Part shown: positions 23,601 to 33,752 of the stretch, piece after piece
Position numbering within the stretch: position 1 is the stretch's first letter
How the letters are laid out: each line of letters starts with the position of its first letter
Assembly: GCF_011075055.1 (NCBI RefSeq)
Contig: NC_058139.1
Location: forward strand, 15,087,584-15,151,583
Length of the DNA: 64,000 bases
DNA from: Mangifera indica
Taxonomy: Eukaryota; Streptophyta; Magnoliopsida; Sapindales; Anacardiaceae
Direction of reading: 5' to 3'
The notes under the pieces: generated by a model
Seen by the model: the letters and a program-made list of their open reading frames with translations, nothing else
What the model was told of the DNA's origin: nothing
Database searches by the model: none
Position numbers and translations under genes: made by a program

Positions 23601-24026
23601 TTTTTTTGACATTTCACTTAACACCCTAATATATTATCAAGTATCAAAATATCCCCTTTATATAACATATGAACTTGATTTAACAAATAAAATTAAATTT
23701 TTGATTAAGATTCATATAAATATCTTATTCTCATGGAGTGTTTTTTTTTACTTGAATTCATAAATAGAATTTTTTTTTCTTTTGAACGAACCTACCATAT
23801 TAAATATTGAGTAAAAATGAAGGTGAGAATGATAATTTGAATGACGTGAGAAATGTATGAAAGTGAAAATTTATATAGAATAGGTGAAAGTAGTCTTGGT
23901 ATTTTTAAAAATGTTGGGATTATTTTTACGTGAGGCTTTGAAAAGGGGGCATTATTATTTATGAACTGGAAAAGAGGACATTTTTGCTTAGTTTAGGATA
24001 GGATTGGGTATTTATTTTAATTTTCC
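20640..24026 (-). mobile_element. Decayed MULE, copy A
   Basis: A minus-strand Mutator-like transposase remnant plus one recognisable end. The right end (about 23880-24026), read inward, carries GCAAAAATG and TATATAAATTTTCACTTTCA blocks matching the 'A' ends at 47198 and 54795. Between 23050 and 23700 there are degenerate repeats of a unit containing TATCAAAATGACC, equivalent to the 146-148 bp array of the copy at 47198. The left terminal repeat is not visible, so the element is truncated or its end has decayed. No target duplication was found. Confidence 0.7.
20679..22990 (-). pseudogene. MULE transposase remnant (copy A)
   Basis: The N-terminal piece at 22685-22386 (DINSLQLEDLFMSGENYSRL, then FFDNVPIDLFKWLPNF) aligns with the intact stretch at 52924-52620 of the copy at 50478. 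Catalytic-core homology is scattered over 22120-21580, with TTNIVESFNALV at about 21200-21160 (the conserved segment after the core). SWIM-region-like sequence lies in the frames at 21063-20679. Many stops and frameshifts; clearly inactive. Confidence 0.7.
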
Positions 24027-25640
24027 TAAATTATCTATAGTAATGGATGAGCAAGTGGATAATATTATATTAATATAAAGGGAAAGTCGAGCAGATGGTG
24101 AAAAAGAAAGGTTAAAGTATAGAGGTGGTTAACGAGGGTGTATGCACTGCACATGGAAGAGAAAAGAATAATAACTAAATAAATGGGGATCTCATAAAAA
24201 GATGAAACAACTTCATTTTCATTCAAATGAACGGTCCTCCATTCTCCATAAAGAAACAGAACCTTAACAGGAGATATATCATGAGTTACCTTTTAGCCTG
24301 TCATGCATACTCATATTTCATTCAGTCATTACTTAATGCAAACGATAATTTAGATCACTTTTGGTTGGATGCCATATAAGCATTAGCTAGGCTCCTCTAA
24401 CATAATCATTGATGAGACTGAACGTCAATCCGATGATTGTATTTAATTAGTACTATTTATTCCTTCTTATAAATGGATTCTTCTATGATAACCACCAATA
24501 CTTAGAAGTTAAAGCAGCTTGGTAATTTATATATACAATCAGAAGCAGGATTATTGCTACTATGTATGTTTTTATAATTTCAAAGAAATTAATTCTAGAG
24601 GGATACAAATGAATATGGTTACATGATACAACAGGGATTGGAATACAGAAAGCAGCATGAAGCTTTTGATCATAGCTTAAAATTCACATATCACTTTATG
24701 ATTCCTAGCTACAGCTTTGCCTTTAGTTTGCTTATAATTCATGAACACAATGGGACGCTAGACAAAATTTGTTGTACAATATATAGAATCTTTTGATCTT
24801 AATGATCGACACATCTTCCACAAGTCATTGCCATCACTTATATTCATTCACTAAGATGTTTATCAATGCCATGTATACGAATAGGTAAATGTGTTGTCAA
24901 TTCATGAATATTGCCACTTCGTGCCAGAATTTGCAACAGAATATTTGAGCAATCGCTTGCCTCGCAAGCCCCTACCCCTTGGTAATAGTGCCAAATTGGT
25001 AAGTATTTTTCGAGGAAACAAAGATAAGTTGGAAATAAATCAGAAAGCTAGCTGGTTCCATTAGCTAAAAGCAATATATATATTTTTTTTCCTCAGAAAA
25101 AAGGTTAAAAGCTAGCTGGCTACTTAGATTATAATATGTATATTAATATAATATAAAATTTGTTTCCATCTTTGAAAAAAGTGAGGGTCACTAGCTCCAA
25201 ATTCGTTTGTTTAATTAAAACACCTTACTTGACTCTCTTGTTGAAGAACAACTTATGAAAACGCCCTTGAATCATCATTATTGAATTTCATCCTCAAACT
25301 CCACTCTTAAATATCATTAATGAAGTTTAAGTCAGGCACTCTATTGATGATACATATTGAGCAAAATTTAAACTCAAAAAATTAAATAAATAAATCTTGG
25401 GAGAGTAGGGAATGAAAGGGGAAGATCAAGAATTAGGCTGATTATGTACAGAGAAGTACGTACATCATCTACGGAATTTATGTTAATTTTTAATTAATCA
25501 AAGAAACACACAGCTTAATCAATCGTCCTAGCTTGTTTCTATGCTTGCATATAACTGGCTCTCTCATTTCTATGTCATACAAGCGCGCTTATTAACTTAT
25601 AACTATAAAAAGATCAGTCCCATTCTTCAAATATAAAGCA

Positions 25641-25675
<35 letters not shown>

Positions 25676-25978
25676 CCCATGCATGCATATTAACTTATCA
25701 TTATAACAAAATAATCCAATTTAAGACTCATATGCTATCCAAGAAGAGGTAATTAAGTTGTGTTCAATAATCTACACTATCCATCTTGACATACTTCAAA
25801 GAGCTAGGCAAGAATTATGAATATATATGAATCAGTGCATATTATTGTTATTATTGTTTTATAGTTATACATTCACTAGCACAGTTTAGGTTATGGCTCA
25901 GTTAGAAGAAACAGAAGTAGCAAAGCATGAATATTGAATAGAGAATAGAGAATAACAAAGATGAAGCAGCGGCAGCAG
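24027..25978. other. Gene-free intergenic region
   Basis: No coding sequence or transposon ends recognised. A (TA)n microsatellite lies at 25641-25674. The last 100 bases would be the 3' region of the small gene on the minus strand. Confidence 0.4.
25641..25674. repeat. (TA)n microsatellite
   Basis: About 16 TA units with one TG interruption near the left end. Confidence 0.9.
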
Positions 25979-26215
25979 CTAACCAGCAACAGAAACACGA
26001 CCTTCGTTGATTCTAGCAATGAAGGCTGTAGCTTTACGGTCAATACCCGGTTCAGCTATTGAAAATCTGCCATCTTCATCACTCTTACAAATTCTTCTCA
26101 CGTAAAACCCATCCTCGCTTATATCATCCCCTTCATATGTACAACAGCTCTTGAATATGTTGAAGATTGAAAAGCAAAAAGATGATTTCCTTTGCCTGCT
26201 GTATCTTCCGGCCAT
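25979..26215 (-). CDS. Conserved small plant protein of unknown function, 78 residues
   Basis: Single-exon frame of 78 codons starting at the first ATG. The N-terminus MAGRYSRQRKSSFCFSIFNI is basic and then hydrophobic, followed by FKSCCTYEGDD and the conserved C-terminal half YVRRICKSDEDGRFSIAEPG, then IDRKATAFIARINEGRVS. The pattern SDED-x5-AEPGIDRKA-x-AFIA-R is one I recognise from a family of small angiosperm proteins without assigned function; family members usually end a few residues later with an extended tail after RVS. The basic/Cys-rich N-terminus could support membrane association, but that is a guess. The gene stands alone, flanked by intergenic sequence. Not a shadow frame: no competing gene overlaps it. 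Confidence 0.8.
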   Translation of the reverse strand: MAGRYSRQRKSSFCFSIFNIFKSCCTYEGDDISEDGFYVRRICKSDEDGRFSIAEPGIDRKATAFIARINEGRVSVAG

Positions 26216-27078
26216 ATCGCTTCACCCTGTGGCTGAACTGATCTTGTTTAACAGCAGCAACAATTAAAAAATTTAACTATATTAGTAGTGTTTGTTATTT
26301 TAGGATTTAGGCTGGCTTCCAGGTGCACTTACACAGGGGTGCATGATGAGCATGAAGTATCTCTTACATTTATAGTCTCAAAGGGGTATTTCCATCAATA
26401 ATTGGGTGGTCAAGATTGATTGATAAGACAATAAGTAAAGAATTAATATGACGGTTGTAAAACTTGTAGAAAGAATAAATGTTATTGTCCTCTATTTTTT
26501 AACTGACCTAATATACTTTATATTAATTTAAATTAAATTTCAAAGCTTACATTGCCCAAACCAAAAAGATTTCCCTAATTGCATCCAACACAAATGAACA
26601 TTGGTTTACAGAAAGCACATACAACTGCACTTTTCTTATTAATTTGTGTGTGATCTGCCCTTTTTCACAGAGTGCATGTTGGGTTAGTTTAAAAATTAAT
26701 TTATGCTGGTAATTAAGACCTCTCAGTCAAGCTAATTGTCTCTTTGAGGTGGTGGTGTGCGACAGTAGTTTCACTTAGCAGTTAATTGAAAGATATAATT
26801 TGAAACGCAACTTTGCAATTGCTTGTGTGTGTATATATTTATGCACGCGCATTTTTGTGTCTGACCAAATTCAATATATTATTGTAAGAAGCATGAATCA
26901 TGATTCATGAGTACAGCTAGCATGCATTTAGTTTTCTTTTGCCAATCGAATATAATAAATACAACGTACTGAGACCATAACATTATTGATAGAGAGTTGC
27001 ACCGCATCGTACTGGCTACTTTATTTGTACTTCAGAATTGTTCAATTTTGAAAAGCAGGAAAAGCTGATGTTGTGTGT
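26216..27078. other. Upstream region of the 78-residue gene
   Basis: No gene or repeat recognised. AT-rich sequence with alternating purine-pyrimidine stretches near 26826-26860. The 9-bp target duplication of the next element begins at 27079. Confidence 0.4.
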
Positions 27079-27087
27079 ATATATAAA

Positions 27088-28729
27088 GAGAAATTGAAAT
27101 TTTTAGCGTTATTTTAATCTGTGTATATATATATATCATTTATTTTAAAATTTAAATAAATATATCATAACAGTAATCTACTTTTCTAAAATACCTCTCT
27201 TGAAATAACCTATACAGAGATTCTCTTTTTTTTTCTGTAATTTTTTCTCTCTTCTTCTTTAACTTTCAAGTGAGGAAGGAATCTCAGTAGCATAAAAAAT
27301 AAATTATTAGTCGAAAAAGACACGTGATTGAACAATAAAACCTATGAGAAAACCATTATAAAAGATTTAACATGGACACAAGAGAGGGAGAGACGAAAAT
27401 TTAATTTTATTATGATTTCATATTGTTAGATTGTTTAATGCTATTATTTCATGTTGCTTATATTGTTTAAAGTTGTTATAATATTGTTTAATGTTGTAGT
27501 AATGGTTACAAAATACCAAAATGCAAGCAAAAAAAAATTTCAGACGAAGAGCAGGTTGGCGTTAACGCCAACTCGTAGCGTTAACGCCAACCATTGGCGT
27601 TTCTGCCAAGGGTTGGAGTTAACGCCAACCCCCGGGCCCTACTGAATTTATTTTTTTTTTCTATTTTCTTTTATTGTACTCAATTCTTTTATTTTTTATG
27701 TTTACGTATTTCAATCTGGTGCTCGTGTGTATATTGTTTTTCTTATCTTGACAGAGAATTACATAAAAAATTACAAAATTATTTCTCTGTTTTCTTTCAC
27801 TGAAAGAAATGAAGGACTAACGTTTACTTAGAAAATAAAAAATATTAATTATTAAAAACAAAGATTGGTGTCACTGAAAAAAAAGTTACTGGAAAAAACG
27901 CCAACCCTTATTGTAAATAAAAAGGGTTGGTGACGCCAACCCTTTTTACATGGAAATTGGCGCACCAACCCTTTTTATAGAAAAGGGTTGGACCCTAGGC
28001 ACCAAGGGTTGGCGCCACGCCAACCCTTTTACATTTCAAAATTTTAAAATTTTTTTTTTGTGAGTCTAAACATCCACCCCTTTTAAAATTTTTTTAAATT
28101 AAATTTTAATTTAGTTCAAATTTAAATTAATTTGATTTGATTGAATTAATTTGAAATTTGATCCAAATTTAAATTTTAATGCAATAAAAAATAAAAGAAA
28201 ATGACAGTGATAATTTTATAATTTTTTATATAACTCTCTTCTAAGACAAAGAAAACAATATATACACAAGCACCAGATTGGAATACGCAAACATAAAAAA
28301 TAAAGAAATTAAGTACAATGAAAGAAAACAGAAAAAAATAAATAAATTCACTAGGGCCCGCGGGGTTGGCGTTAACACCAAGGGTTGGCATTAACACCAA
28401 CTTACTCTGAATTTTTTCTGGCCTGCATTTTGGTATTTTATAACCATCTCTACAACATTAAACAATATTATAACAACTTTAAACAATAGAAATAACATGA
28501 AATAATAACATTAAACAATCTAACAACATTAAATCTTTTATAATGGTTTTTTCACAGGTTTTATTGTTCAATCACGTGTCTTCTTCCATTAATAATTTAT
28601 TTTTTTCATGCTGTTGGGATTTCTTCCTCACTTGAAAGTTGAGGAAGAAGAGAGAAAAAGTTTTAGAGTTGAAATGAGTGACATATATATATACACGGAT
28701 TAAAATAAAGCTAAAATTTTCAATTTCTC
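27088..28729. mobile_element. Foldback MULE with long inverted arms, 1642 bp
   Basis: Exact 9-bp duplications ATATATAAA at 27079-27087 and 28730-28738 flank ends starting GAGAAATTGAAA in inverted orientation. The arms are about 600-700 bases (roughly 27088-27790 and the reverse complement of 28175-28729), sharing for example CACGTGATTGAACAATAAAA and ACAAAATACCAAAATGCA-type blocks. The centre (about 27880-28035) is a set of small palindromes built on GGGTTGGCG and CGCCAACCC. It has no transposase, so it must have been moved in trans. The 9-bp duplication points to the Mutator superfamily. Confidence 0.9.
27555..28036. repeat. Cluster of GGTTGGCG/CGCCAACC palindromes
   Basis: A perfect 18-base palindrome GTTGGCGTTAACGCCAAC lies at 27555-27572. 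A second palindrome at 28004-28028 has 11-base arms AAGGGTTGGCG around a 3-base loop. Several further direct and inverted copies of GGGTTGG lie between 27898 and 28026. GC content is far above the surrounding sequence. Confidence 0.9.
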
Positions 28730-28738
28730 ATATATAAA

Positions 28739-28980
28739 TATGTACGTACACATAGTCGAAGCATATTCAAACGCTAGCCTTTTTTTCTTTGTGGTGAGTT
28801 CTAGCTGATATTGAGATGGCATGCAATTAACTATTGGCTGTTAAGTAGCCCTCACGTCTTCTCTTAGTATTTTTTCCTGATTCCAAGTAAATTGAGAAGT
28901 ATAATGTTTGTATGTCATCCGAAAATTTAAACCAAAACTCATCATTTTGGAGTCACACTTGTTTAGCACTCAAACAATCT
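28739..28980. other. Short spacer between two transposons
   Basis: No feature recognised between the foldback element and the copia element. The last five bases, AATCT (28976-28980), are the left target duplication of the copia element. Confidence 0.4.
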
Positions 28981-29340
28981 TGTTGGTTTTTACAGAGACA
29001 AAACATAAAAAAATTAAACTCGTAAGAAGAAATAATGAGAATACAAAATTGAAATGTTACTTACCACTTCATTTTCATTTAATGAATCTTCTTTAAATAC
29101 AAAAAGATTTTAATAGAAAACTAAAATGACTCCCAATTAGAAGGTATGATCTTCCTATTACCAAGTCATAAAAAACAACCCACTAACACATTACAAGATA
29201 TGATTTTCCTATTAACAAGTCTTACAAGGCAAGATCTTTTTATTAACAAGTCATAAATAACAAAACACTAAAACAATACAAGAAATGATCTTTCTAAAAG
29301 TTTGGTCAGATATGACAGTTGATGAAACATTCCTGCAACA
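28981..29340 (-). repeat. 3' LTR of the copia element with internal short repeats
   Basis: 360 bases, TG...CA ends, matching 33277-33652. It contains several direct copies of a unit with ATGATCTTCCTATTAACAAG, also present in the other LTR. Confidence 0.85.
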
Positions 29341-29349
29341 CTTCTCCTT

Positions 29350-30580
29350 GCCTCAGTAGTTACAAAGGCCTAGTTTGCTTCTTCAAACTTTAAATCTAGC
29401 TTTGGATAGGGTTTTGGTTGACACATGTGCAACTTGATCGTCAGTTCTGTAACAAAGCAAATTGACTTCACCTTCTTTATACACTTCTCTTAAGAAATAT
29501 ATTTGATCTTAAAATCTTTAGTTCTGCCACGAAAAATAGGATTATTTGAGATTGAAATTGCAACTTGATTATCTATGTGAATTTACGTTGGCTCTTTCTT
29601 TTCCATGTGTAAGCCTGCAAGTATCTTCTTAAGCCAAAGTGCTTGATTCATAGCAATAGTGGCTACAACATACTCAACCTCAACTGTACTATGAGCTATT
29701 ACTTATTGTTTCTTTGAGCACCATGAGAACATTATTGATCCAAAGCTGAAACAAAAACCTCTTGTGTTTCTCATGGCATCAATTGGACTTGCCCAATCAC
29801 TATCAAAATAACCATGGAGTTTAAAGTCTTGATAGTAGAAACATTTGATGCCATAACTTACTATGTTGTTGCTATATCAACAATCTTTTAGTAACTTGAA
29901 AGTGCACCTCACTATCACAATGCATGAATCATGAGAGTAAACTCACTGCAAACATAATGTTTGGTTTGGCGGCAGTAAGATACATCAAACAACCAATCAA
30001 ACATTTATATTAACCTTCATCAATTTTATCTAATACATCATCCTTTCTAAAATTTTCTTGATTCATTGGGGTATTTATGCAATCCTCCATATGAAATTTC
30101 TTAAGTATTTCCCCTACATATTTCTTTCGACATATGAAGACTCCATCCTGATTTTGCTTCACCTCTATTCCCGAAAAGTAAGACATCAAGCCAAGGTCTG
30201 TCATCTCAAATATTTAAACATTTCGACCTTGAACTCCTTTGTTAGCTTTTTATTGCTTCTTGTTTCAAGCATGTTATCAACCAAAATAGAAACTATGTTC
30301 ATATTAGTATCAATTTCTTTTACATACAACATAGCTTCACTTAAGCTTTTAATAAAGCCAATACCTAGTAGGTGTTCATCAATCTTGTTGTAACATGCCT
30401 TAGGAGCATGTTTAAGGCCATACAAAGCCTTCTTCCCAAGTAGAGCTTTTCCTCTTGTCCATTGACTTGGAAACCTTCTAACTACCCCACAAAGATTTCT
30501 TCCTAGAAATAACCATTTAAAACCATAAATTTTACATCTAGCTGGTAAACCTTTCATCCCTTTTTATGTTGATTAGACAA
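29350..30580 (-). pseudogene. Copia reverse transcriptase / RNase H remnant
   Basis: The frame 30557-30201 contains KALLGKKALYGLKHAPKACY, the conserved RT segment before the active site, then VSILVDNMLE, where the catalytic YVDD is altered to LVDN. The frame 30204-30010 (MTDLGLMSYFSGIEVKQNQ followed by CRKKYVGEILKKFHME) is the segment after the active site. RNase H sequence follows in broken frames to about 29400. Confidence 0.82.
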
Positions 30581-30899
30581 GTAGCATAATGATTGTATCA
30601 AGTCATGCTACTAAAGTAAAAGTCTCAAAGAAATCTACTCCAAACACTTAAGCATACCTTTTCACAACTAATCTGGTTTTATATTTGTTTACAAAACAAT
30701 CTATAATAAGTTTGGTTTTATAAACTCATTTGACACCTATAAGCTTTTTGTGTTAAGGTTTGTCTTCCAGTTCCCAAATGTCATTTTTTTCAATCATTTT
30801 TATCTTCTCTTTCATTATTTCCATCCACTTGTCATCCTTCTCTACCTCTCTAAAATATGTAAGCTAAAAAAAAACAACGTGGCACCTTCTATAAATATT

Positions 30900-32000
30900 A
30901 GGCAATGGCTTTGTACCTCTGACTAATATGTCATTTATGTCATCCTTAAGACTTTGTTGAAACTCTAAGTGCTACTCATTTTTTGACTTTTTCCAGTTCT
31001 ATTGTCTATCCTCAATGAACTTGAAGCCTCTACTTATAAGAATTTTTCCATTTTGTGATTGGAGAATTCTACAAGCCTTGGATAAGTTGTTATATCTAAG
31101 AAAGACTTGGTTTTTACCTATGGCACCTAAGAGAAACATAGGCAACCGAAAGTTCTTAGATGTTGTAAATCTTGTTTATAACTAAATCATGTTTCAACTG
31201 GGGTTTTCTTCTATAAAATTTGGTTAGTAGTCTATTTAGCAAAAAGATTATTGTGTTTGTAGCTTCTGCCCAACATTTCTTTGTAGCTCTTTTTCATAAA
31301 TTATGCACCTTGTCATCTTCATTATAGTTTTATTTTTTCTTTCACTCACTTCATTCTACCATACAATGTGAGGTGTTATAAGTTGATGTTTAATACTAGC
31401 TTCTTCACAAATTTTGTTAAACCTGTTAAAAATGCATTTTTTCTTATTATCTGACCTTATTACCTGTGTTCTACAACCATTTTGATTCTCCACCCATACC
31501 TTAAATTTCCAAAATACACCAATAACCTTAAATTTGAATTTGAGAAAATAAATCCAACAAAACCAAGTATAATCATTAATAAATACAATATAGTACTTAT
31601 TGTCATTTAAAAATGATGCTTTATAAGCTCCTCCAATATTTGTGTGAACCAGTTAAAGCTTATGTGTCACTCTCTATATAGTTTGAGGTAAGGGACTTCT
31701 AACTTGTTTGTCATACTGGCAAGCCACACAATCTACCACCCTCTCTTCCAACAATAATACTCGTTTCACTAAATCATGTTTTTTCATATAAAAAAGTTCA
31801 ACATGAAGGAAATACCAAAGCCTTTTATGCCATAATTTTGTATTTCTTGTGTTATATAGAAAAGTTGTCTGTTGCTCCTCCATTAAATTAAGAGCAAAAC
31901 TTTTTTCTGTCATTTTTATCTTAAATGTGTCTTTTCTTTTGCATCTTTGATCTTGCACCATTTGTCTTCAAATAATATTTTGAAACACTTCTCAAGCAAT
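30900..32000 (-). pseudogene. Copia integrase region remnant
   Basis: The frame at 31961-31674 holds the GAG-pre-integrase segment: LWHKRLWYFLHVELFYMKKH and VVDCVACQYDKQVRSPLP match the HHCC zinc-binding part of copia integrases (LWHxRLGH... CxxC). In the first motif the usual Gly-His after Arg-Leu is changed. Integrase core homology continues in broken frames to about 31000. Confidence 0.75.
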
Positions 32001-33260
32001 TGTCTAACATTAAACAAGTTTTGATCAATGTTAGGCACATATAAAACATCAGTAATGTATTTCAAACTTGTTAGGCTCGTTATAACTATTATTCATTTGC
32101 CATTGACTATGATGTATCACTATTTCCAATCCTGACCTTGGAAACGTTAGTTTTATCAAGTTTTTTAAAAAGCTCCTGATCATTTGTTTGATGGTTTGTA
32201 CAACCATTATCAATAAGTCAAGTGTCATTAGCACTGTTGTTTGTTTCAAAGCATGCTACAACAAACTACTCCTCATGATATTGTTCAACAGTCACATTTG
32301 CTTCCTCTCCATGCTTCTGTGACTTACAAGTCTTCTCTATGTACCTAATTTGACCATATTTTCAACATTGAATATCTTCCTCCACTAACACTTCTTTTGC
32401 AAATGACTGGTCTTTTTACAATGTGGATAAGTTTCATCCTTGCTTTTGTTGTTGCTTGTATTATTGCCAAGCTTGTTGTTATGCTTCTTATTATTTCTCA
32501 TTGCTTTGCCTCTTTTTGATTTTTGTGCCTTTGTTTAAAAAACACCTTTCATAGAATTCTCTTGTCTCATCATTCTTATTTGCACTTGTATTTGTAATGC
32601 ACTCACCAACTCTGCCAAGGAAATGTTTAACAAATCCTATAACTCTTCTAAAGAAGAGATTTTAGCTTTATATTTCTCAGGTAATGTAACCATAATTTTT
32701 TTGCATAATTCTTTCATTAGAAAAATCCTTACCAAGTAGTCACACCTTGTTTACAATATTGAATAGCTTATCAGAGTATCTTTGATAGATTCTAACTCTT
32801 TCATTCTTAGCATCTCAAATGTTATGATCAAATTCAGCATCTGCATATTTTTTTATCCATTGATTGCCTTGGTATTCCTTCTTGAAATACTCCCAAATCT
32901 CTTTTACTGATTATAGGTTCATGATTTTAGTGAATATTATGCTTGAAACTGTAAAGAACATGCAAGCTCTTACTTTTGACTTTTAGTCCTTTTTACCTTA
33001 TGATTCTTAAGTTAAGCAACTGTTAAATTAGTTAGTAGTGTAGGAACTTCATAATCATCCTCCATTGCTTCTTATAGATCCAAAGTATCCAAATGAATTG
33101 TCATTCTGATAGCCTAGGCTTGATAATTATCACTATCAAACACTGGTAATGCAATAGATGAGAATGATTATTTATTTCCATTGTTATAACTTTGGTTTAG
33201 TGTTTATGTTTTGGTTTGTGTTTTTGGCTAACTCAACTCATAGATCCCTCAAGAAGCTTG
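32001..33260 (-). pseudogene. Copia gag remnant
   Basis: Gag-like sequence in broken frames. A zinc-knuckle-like piece (KYGQIRYIEKTCKSQKHGEE) lies at about 32360-32300. The N-terminal gag region runs up to the primer-binding site at 33261. No open frame longer than about 66 codons remains. Confidence 0.55.
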
Positions 33261-33272
33261 GCTTTGATACCA
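33261..33272 (-). other. Primer-binding site of the copia element
   Basis: On the minus strand TGGTATCAAAGC, 11 of 12 matches to the initiator tRNA-Met type site, four bases inside the 5' LTR. Confidence 0.85.
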
Positions 33273-33276
33273 ATTT

Positions 33277-33652
33277 TGTTGGTTTTTATAGAGACAAAGC
33301 ATAAAAAAAATTAAACTTGTAAGAAAGAACAATAAGAATATGAAACTGAAATGTTTGCTTACTACTTCATTCAATGCATTTTCCCTAAATACACAAGGAT
33401 TTTAATAGAAAACTAAAATGACTCCTAATTACAAGACATGATCTACCTATTAGCCAACCATAAACAACAACCCACTAACACAATTCAAGACATGATCTTC
33501 CTATTAACAAATTATAAAAAATAAACCTCTAACACATTAGAAGGCATGATCTTCCTATTAACAAGTCATAAATAACAAATCACTAACACAATATAAGGCA
33601 TTGTGTTGCATTCTCTCCTAAAATCACAATGGATGAGGCATTCTTGCAAACA
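33277..33652 (-). repeat. 5' LTR of the copia element
   Basis: 376 bases matching 28981-29340, ending CCAACA on the minus strand next to the primer-binding site. It contains additional copies of the ATGATCTTCCTATTAACAA unit compared with the 3' LTR, which explains the length difference. Confidence 0.85.
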
Positions 33653-33752
33653 AACCTTTTAAGGCCTTCTCTTCCAAATATATAAAAACAGGTGTTACAT
33701 TCAAGTTGTCTAGCTTTTGGCTGAAATATAAAGGCCAAAGTTTAACAATCAA

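Larger units (their letters stand above)
28981..33652 (-). mobile_element. Decayed Ty1/copia LTR retrotransposon
   Basis: LTRs at 28981-29340 (3' LTR) and 33277-33652 (5' LTR) frame a minus-strand polyprotein remnant in the order gag, integrase, RT, RNase H, which is diagnostic for Ty1/copia. The primer-binding site TGGTATCAAAGC (33272-33261, initiator tRNA-Met type) sits four bases inside the 5' LTR, and a purine-rich tract GAGGCAAGGAGAAG (minus strand, 29354-29341) directly precedes the 3' LTR. Target duplications AATCT (28976-28980) and AACCT (33653-33657) differ at one base. Multiple stops make it non-autonomous now. Confidence 0.88.

Noticed and set aside
27451..27803. Overlapping 64- and 69-codon frames in the foldback element, with a mirrored one at 28176-28400
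   Set aside because: They are translations of the inverted arms, which explains the similar peptides on both strands; no protein family match.
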